Shown here: one piece after another, positions 60,170 to 64,000 of the stretch | Layout: each line of letters begins with the position of its first letter | Position numbering within the stretch: the stretch's first letter is position 1 | Assembly (NCBI RefSeq): GCF_004217185.1 | Contig: NZ_SHKL01000001.1 | Coordinates: forward strand, 3,656,001-3,720,000 | Source: Pseudonocardia sediminis | GTDB lineage: Bacteria > Actinomycetota > Actinomycetes > Mycobacteriales > Pseudonocardiaceae | Reading direction: 5' to 3' | DNA: 64,000 nt | Notes under the pieces: model-generated | Seen by the model: the letters and a program-made list of their open reading frames with translations, nothing else | Databases searched by the model: none | Told to the model about the DNA's origin: nothing | Made by a program: the position numbers and the translations under genes

Positions 60170-61648
60170 TCAGCCGTCGACGAGTGAGGTGACGAGAGCG
60201 CGGGCACCGTCGCGGTGCAGCGTCTCCAGGGCCCGGGTGTAGGCGGCGGCGAAGCGCTCGTCCGAGGCGAGGTTGCCGAACACCGACGTCGCGCCCAGGA
60301 ACGCGAGCGGCTCCTCGCGCTGGCGCAGGGCCAGCTCGGTCAGCTGCTCGGCCAGGCGGTCCTGCTGCTCGATCGCCTCGTGCTGCTCGTCGGTGCCCTC
60401 GGCGTAGCGAGCCCACCCCGCGACGACGGCCGCGGCCCGGTCGATCGGCCCGCCGTCGGCGAGCTGTTGGCGCACGACCGGGAGCAGGAACAGCGAGATC
60501 CGGTCGGAGCTGCCGAAATTGATCCGCTTGAGGGTGTCGGCGACGCCGGGGTTGGCGAACCGCTCGATCAGCGTCGCCTTGTACTCGCCGAGGTCGATGC
60601 CGGGCACCGGGCGCAGGGTGGGGGTGGCCTCGAGGTCCATGTAGTCGCGCAGGAAGCGGGCGAACGTCGGGTCCTGGGCGACCTCGTGCACATAGCGGAA
60701 CCCGGCCAGGTAACCGAGGTAGCCCAGCGCCTGGTGGGTGGCGTTGAGCAGGCGCAGCTTCATCAGCTCGTAGGGCACGACGTCGTCGACGACTTGCACA
60801 CCCGCCTCCTCGAACGGCGGCCGCCCGGCGGCGAAGTGGTCCTCCAGGACCCACTGGGTGAACGGCTCGCACACCACCGGCCAGCCGTCGCGCAGCGAGA
60901 AGCGCTCGGCCAGCGCCTCGCGGTCGGTGTCGGCGGTGGCCGGGGTGATCCGGTCGACCATCGAGTTCGGGAACGTCACGGTGTCGGCGACCCAGGCGCC
61001 CAGGTCGCCGTCACGCAGCGCGGCGAACCCGGTGAACACGCGGCGGGCGGTGTCGCCGTTGCCCTGCATGTTGTCGCAGGACATGATCGTCAACGGGCCG
61101 GTCCCCCGCTCCCGGCGACGGGCCAGCGCCTCCACGACCAGCCCGAACACCGTCGACGGCGTCGCGCCGGGCGCCAGGTCGGCGCGGATGCCCGGGTCCT
61201 CCGGGTCGAACTCGCCGGTGACCTGGTCGATCGCGTAGCCGCCCTCGGTGATCGTCAGCGACACGATCCGGGTGGCCGGGTCGGCGATCTTCTCGATCAC
61301 CTTCTCCGGGTCGTCCGGGGCGAAGAGGTACTCGACGAGCGACCCGATCACGCGCGGCGCCAGCGACCCGTCCGCCTCCTTGCGCACCAGCGTGTAGAGC
61401 CCGTCCTGCTCGCCGAGGACCTTCTGCATGCGGCGGTCGCCGTCGAGCACGCCGACGCCGCAGATGCCCCAGTCCCGGGCCTGCCCGGCCGTCAGGAGTG
61501 CGTCGACGTACATCGCCAGGTGCGCACGGTGGAAGCCCCCGACACCGAAGTGCACGATGCCGGTCGTGATCCCGCTCCGGTCGTAGCCGGGGACGTCGAC
61601 GCCCTCGGCACCCTGCGTCCAGACCGTCCCGGAATCCAGCGACTGCAT
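60170..61648 (-). CDS. Mannitol dehydrogenase family protein
   Basis: 492-residue polyol-specific long-chain dehydrogenase, NAD(P)-dependent, oxidising a polyol such as mannitol or arabinitol to the ketose. N-terminal Rossmann segment IVHFGVGGFHRAHLAMY (residues about 30-46), the SLTITEGGY loop, MSCDNMQGNG (Asn of the family) and the catalytic KLRLLNATHQALGYLG (K-x4-N-x2-H) are all visible. ATG 61648. Single gene; no sugar transporter or kinase adjoins it, so the substrate is open (mannitol, arabinitol or sorbitol). The 28-bp gap to the TetR gene has no hairpin. Confidence 0.92.
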   Translation of the reverse strand: MQSLDSGTVWTQGAEGVDVPGYDRSGITTGIVHFGVGGFHRAHLAMYVDALLTAGQARDWGICGVGVLDGDRRMQKVLGEQDGLYTLVRKEADGSLAPRVIGSLVEYLFAPDDPEKVIEKIADPATRIVSLTITEGGYAIDQVTGEFDPEDPGIRADLAPGATPSTVFGLVVEALARRRERGTGPLTIMSCDNMQGNGDTARRVFTGFAALRDGDLGAWVADTVTFPNSMVDRITPATADTDREALAERFSLRDGWPVVCEPFTQWVLEDHFAAGRPPFEEAGVQVVDDVVPYELMKLRLLNATHQALGYLGYLAGFRYVHEVAQDPTFARFLRDYMDLEATPTLRPVPGIDLGEYKATLIERFANPGVADTLKRINFGSSDRISLFLLPVVRQQLADGGPIDRAAAVVAGWARYAEGTDEQHEAIEQQDRLAEQLTELALRQREEPLAFLGATSVFGNLASDERFAAAYTRALETLHRDGARALVTSLVDG

Positions 61649-61820
61649 CGTTCCCCACCTCGATCGGGCCTCGCGTGTGTTCTCGGGCCGACCCTAGCGT
61701 CCACCGGGGTGCCACGCCCGCCCCTCGTACGTCGTCGCAATCCTGACTGAATGCCCAGTCGGATACGTGCCGTCACAACGTTGTGCGCTGCGGCGATCGG
61801 TCCGGCCGTGCGCACAGTTC

Positions 61821-61850
61821 TTGCGATTACCGCAATCGTGTCCCTACGAT
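61821..61850 (+). promoter_or_regulatory. Promoter of the carnitine-type operon
   Basis: TTGCGA (61821-61826) and TACGAT (61845-61850) spaced by 18 bp form a good sigma-A-type pair, ending 6 nt before the GTG at 61857, so the transcript is probably leaderless. A dyad TTGCG-ATTAC-CGCAA (61821-61835) covers the -35 and is a candidate autoregulatory operator. Confidence 0.6.
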
Positions 61851-61856
61851 CCTTCC

Positions 61857-62795
61857 GTGCCCGCCCCCGAGACCGCCGCCGACGACGACTCCGTGGCGGC
61901 CCGGGTGCGGGACCTCGTCGCGACCGGCCCGGGCACCCAGCGCCGCTTCGCCGCCGACATCGGGCTCGCCGAGACGAAGCTGTCCAAGGCCCTCGCCGGG
62001 CGCCGACGGTTCACCGCCGCGGAGCTGGTCGCCATCGCCGACCGCACCGGCGTCACCGTGAACTGGCTGCTGCACGGGCACGACGACGCCCGCACGCACA
62101 CGGCCGTCCCCGGCGGGGCGGCCCGCACCGAGAGCGCGGCGAACGAGACCCGCGGGACCCGGGCACGGCGCCGGATCCTGGACGCGGCGTGGGAGCTGAT
62201 CGCCGAGAACGGCTACCACCAGGTGCGGACCGCCGACGTGGCCCGCGCGTGCGGCACCAGCCCGGCCACGATCCACTACCACTTCCCGAGCCGCTCGGCC
62301 CTGCTCGACGAGGCGTTGCGGCACAACGTCAAGCTCGCGTTCGACCGGCAGGTCGCCGAGCTGGGCGAGGTCGCCGACGCCCACGAGAGGCTGCTGCGCC
62401 TGATCGATCTGCAGCTGCCCACCAGCACGCTCCTGCGCCGGGAGTGGTCGATCTGGATCCAGGTGTGGGCCGAGTCCGCGGTCGACCCCGCACGGCGCTC
62501 CCTGTACTGGGACGCCTACGACCGCTGGTACCGCAGCGTCGCGATGACGCTGGAGCACGGCGCCCTGGCCGGTGTGTTCGTCCCGGACGCCGAGGTCCTC
62601 ACCCGGGCGCTCACCGCTCTGATCGACGGCCTCGGCATCCAGGTCATGGCCGGGACGCCCGGCGCCACGGCCGAGGGTATGCGCGCCACGTTGCGCGAGT
62701 TCATCGACCGGAGCGTGCTGCGCCCCGGAGCCACACCCATCGACAGCACCGACAGCACCGACGAGAAGACCCACGAGAAGACGGAGCACGCATGA
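61857..62795 (+). CDS. XRE-TetR fusion transcriptional regulator
   Basis: 312 residues with two DNA-binding domains. Residues about 13-73 are a Cro/C1-type HTH ([20 protein letters not shown], then [24 protein letters not shown] and VTVNWLLHG). After a 25-residue linker, residues about 98-145 are a TetR HTH ([40 protein letters not shown]). The rest is the TetR ligand domain with [18 protein letters not shown] and a BetI-like C-terminus. Its stop overlaps the BKACE start (ATGA), so it is the first gene of the operon it probably controls. The combined XRE-TetR layout is uncommon. GTG 61857 is set by the leaderless promoter. Ligand may be carnitine, dehydrocarnitine or betaine, by context. Confidence 0.88.
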   Translation: MPAPETAADDDSVAARVRDLVATGPGTQRRFAADIGLAETKLSKALAGRRRFTAAELVAIADRTGVTVNWLLHGHDDARTHTAVPGGAARTESAANETRGTRARRRILDAAWELIAENGYHQVRTADVARACGTSPATIHYHFPSRSALLDEALRHNVKLAFDRQVAELGEVADAHERLLRLIDLQLPTSTLLRREWSIWIQVWAESAVDPARRSLYWDAYDRWYRSVAMTLEHGALAGVFVPDAEVLTRALTALIDGLGIQVMAGTPGATAEGMRATLREFIDRSVLRPGATPIDSTDSTDEKTHEKTEHA

Positions 62796-63685
62796 ACCGT
62801 GACGTGATCATCACCTGCGCGGTGACGGGGGCCGGGGACACGGTGGGCAGGAGTCCGCACGTGCCGGTCACCCCGGCCGCGATCGCCTCCGACGCGATCG
62901 CCGCCGCGCAGGCGGGCGCCGCCGTCGTGCACATCCACGTGCGCGACGTCGAGACCGGGCAGCCCTCCCGCGCGGTGTCTCTCTACCGCGAGACGGTGTC
63001 GCGCATCCGCGACGCCGGCGTCGACGTGGTGCTGAACCTGACCGCCGGCATGGGCGGTGACCTGGTGATCGACGCCGACGACCCGCTCAAGCCGATCGAC
63101 GGCACCGACCTGGTGAACGCCCTGGAGCGGTTGCCGCACGTGGAGGAGCTGCTCCCCGACATCTGCACCCTGGACTGCGGCTCGCTCAACTTCGGCGAGG
63201 GCAGCCAGCTCTACGTCTCCACCCCGGACATGCTGCGCGTCGGCGCGCGCCGGGTGCAGGAGCTCGGCGTGAAGCCGGAGCTCGAGATCTTCGACACCGG
63301 CCAGCTCTGGTTCGCCTCCACGCTCGTCGAGGAGGGCCTGATCGACGCCCCGCCGCTGTTCCAGCTGTGCATGGGGATCCCCTACGGCGCCCCGGCCGAC
63401 CCGGGCCTGCTCGCCGCCATGGTCAACCTGCTGCCCGCCGGTGCGCAGTTCGCGTCGTTCGCGATCGGGCGCGACCAGATGCCGTGGGTGGCGCAGTCCG
63501 CGCTGCTGGGCGGGCACGTGCGGGTCGGGCTGGAGGACAACCTCTACCTCTCCCGCGGGGTGAAGGCGACCAACGCCCAGCTCGTCGAACGGGCGGTGGA
63601 GATCGTGCGCGGGCTCGGCGCCGACGTCGCGGGGCCGGACCGTGCCCGGCAGATCCTGGGCCTGAAGGAGCGCGCCGGTGTCTGA
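62792..63685 (+). CDS. cdhC: Beta-keto acid cleavage enzyme (BKACE), probable 3-dehydrocarnitine cleavage
   Basis: 297-residue DUF849/BKACE TIM-barrel enzyme that uses Zn and acetyl-CoA to cleave a beta-keto acid to acetoacetyl-CoA and a second product; for 3-dehydrocarnitine these are acetoacetate-CoA and glycine betaine. Zn ligands His 47 and His 49 are in [42 protein letters not shown] and [14 protein letters not shown] are the substrate and CoA segments. The TAGMGGD loop is as I remember it in carnitine-type BKACEs. Overlaps the regulator stop by 4 bp and the next gene by 8 bp. The carnitine assignment rests on the following dehydrogenase. Confidence 0.88.
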   Translation: MNRDVIITCAVTGAGDTVGRSPHVPVTPAAIASDAIAAAQAGAAVVHIHVRDVETGQPSRAVSLYRETVSRIRDAGVDVVLNLTAGMGGDLVIDADDPLKPIDGTDLVNALERLPHVEELLPDICTLDCGSLNFGEGSQLYVSTPDMLRVGARRVQELGVKPELEIFDTGQLWFASTLVEEGLIDAPPLFQLCMGIPYGAPADPGLLAAMVNLLPAGAQFASFAIGRDQMPWVAQSALLGGHVRVGLEDNLYLSRGVKATNAQLVERAVEIVRGLGADVAGPDRARQILGLKERAGV

Positions 63686-64000
63686 GCCCGTCCACTCCCC
63701 CGGAACCGATCCCGGCGCCGCCGCCGCGGTGGCCGGCATCGAGACCGTGGCCTGCATCGGCGCCGGCGTGATCGGCGGCGGCTGGGTCGCCTACTTCCTG
63801 GCCCGCGGCTACCGGGTCCGGGCCTGGGACCCGGCCCCGGACGCCCACACGAAGCTGCGCCGCACGATCGACGCCGCGTGGCCGGCGCTCACCGAGCTGG
63901 GCCTGGCCCCCGGCGCCGACCCGGACGCGCTGGAGATGGCGCCCACCGCCGCCGACGCCGTCGACGGGGCCGGGTTCGTGCAGGAGAGCGCACCGGAGGA
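63678..64000 (+). CDS. cdhA: L-carnitine 3-dehydrogenase, N-terminal part (cut by window end)
   Basis: First 107 codons of a 3-hydroxyacyl-CoA-dehydrogenase-family protein; the gene continues past 64000. The NAD motif [20 protein letters not shown] follows a 21-residue lead; [14 protein letters not shown] (Asp for NAD(H)), [15 protein letters not shown] and FVQESAPE closely follow characterised carnitine dehydrogenases as I recall them. It would oxidise L-carnitine to 3-dehydrocarnitine, the substrate of the BKACE encoded just upstream. GTG 63678 overlaps the BKACE stop by 8 bp, indicating one operon. Whether a thioesterase domain is fused at the C-terminus, as in some bacteria, cannot be seen. 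Confidence 0.85.
   Translation, partial: MSEPVHSPGTDPGAAAAVAGIETVACIGAGVIGGGWVAYFLARGYRVRAWDPAPDAHTKLRRTIDAAWPALTELGLAPGADPDALEMAPTAADAVDGAGFVQESAPE

Noticed and set aside
1..64000. tRNA, rRNA, transposase or phage genes
   Set aside because: I looked for typical tRNA cloverleaf ends with T-loop GTTCRA, IS-type DDE proteins and integrases in reading frames and found none convincing.

Overview
The window is very GC-rich DNA with dense, short-spaced genes, many GTG starts and strong third-position GC. Gene content (methylmalonyl-CoA mutase with MeaB, polyphosphate glucokinase, family 1 encapsulin, CydABDC, a Pls/PosA-type NRPS, TetR and MarR regulators) points to a mycelial actinomycete. Pseudonocardia or a close relative in the Pseudonocardiaceae is my best guess, inferred from general resemblance only. 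I see no rRNA, tRNA, CRISPR array, insertion sequence, phage gene or replication origin; this reads as ordinary chromosome with catabolic and accessory islands.

Layout. 1-8.3 kb: HpcH/HpaI aldolase, BrkB-like membrane protein, the translationally coupled mutA-mutB-meaB operon (minus strand) and an LLM flavoprotein. 8.3-11.2 kb: hydroxycinnamate catabolism, with a MarR regulator, a clear dyad operator, 4-hydroxycinnamoyl-CoA hydratase/lyase and its CoA ligase. 11.2-15.4 kb: a degenerate repeat field, an HTH/SRPBCC pair, a sulfite-oxidase-like protein with its own flavoprotein reductase, and an alpha/beta hydrolase. 15.5-26.6 kb: the most unusual block. A membrane NRPS of the Pls/PosA type with a 300-residue low-complexity tail is flanked by two paralogous HGSNAT-like membrane acyltransferases and accompanied by a BPL_N/GATase-like protein and an M1-type lipoprotein peptidase. 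26.7-33.1 kb: cydABDC behind a double dyad operator, with two hairpin repeats inserted in frame in cydD. 33.2-42.2 kb: GH39-like lipoprotein, an aromatic ring hydroxylase/hydroxyquinol-dioxygenase/thioesterase operon, two SDRs, a methyltransferase and a MetE-like protein. 42.5-55.3 kb: formate-THF ligase, VOC protein, Na+/H+ antiporter, PEBP protein, the hemerythrin-encapsulin pair, an AMP ligase, AbrB-type membrane protein, an exported cysteine-rich repeat protein and a BtuF-like protein. 55.4-64 kb: pgm-ppgK, a YhgE-like membrane protein with divergent TetR regulator, a mannitol dehydrogenase-family enzyme, and the start of a carnitine-catabolism operon (XRE-TetR fusion regulator, dehydrocarnitine-cleaving BKACE, carnitine dehydrogenase cut by the window end).

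Across the window a 40-bp palindrome occurs five times, each copy 6 to 9 bp beyond a stop codon, so it is a dispersed 3'-end element that probably acts as a terminator. Other intergenic hairpins occupy the convergent junctions. Several genes have a TANNNT box 6-7 nt before the start codon and are probably leaderless.
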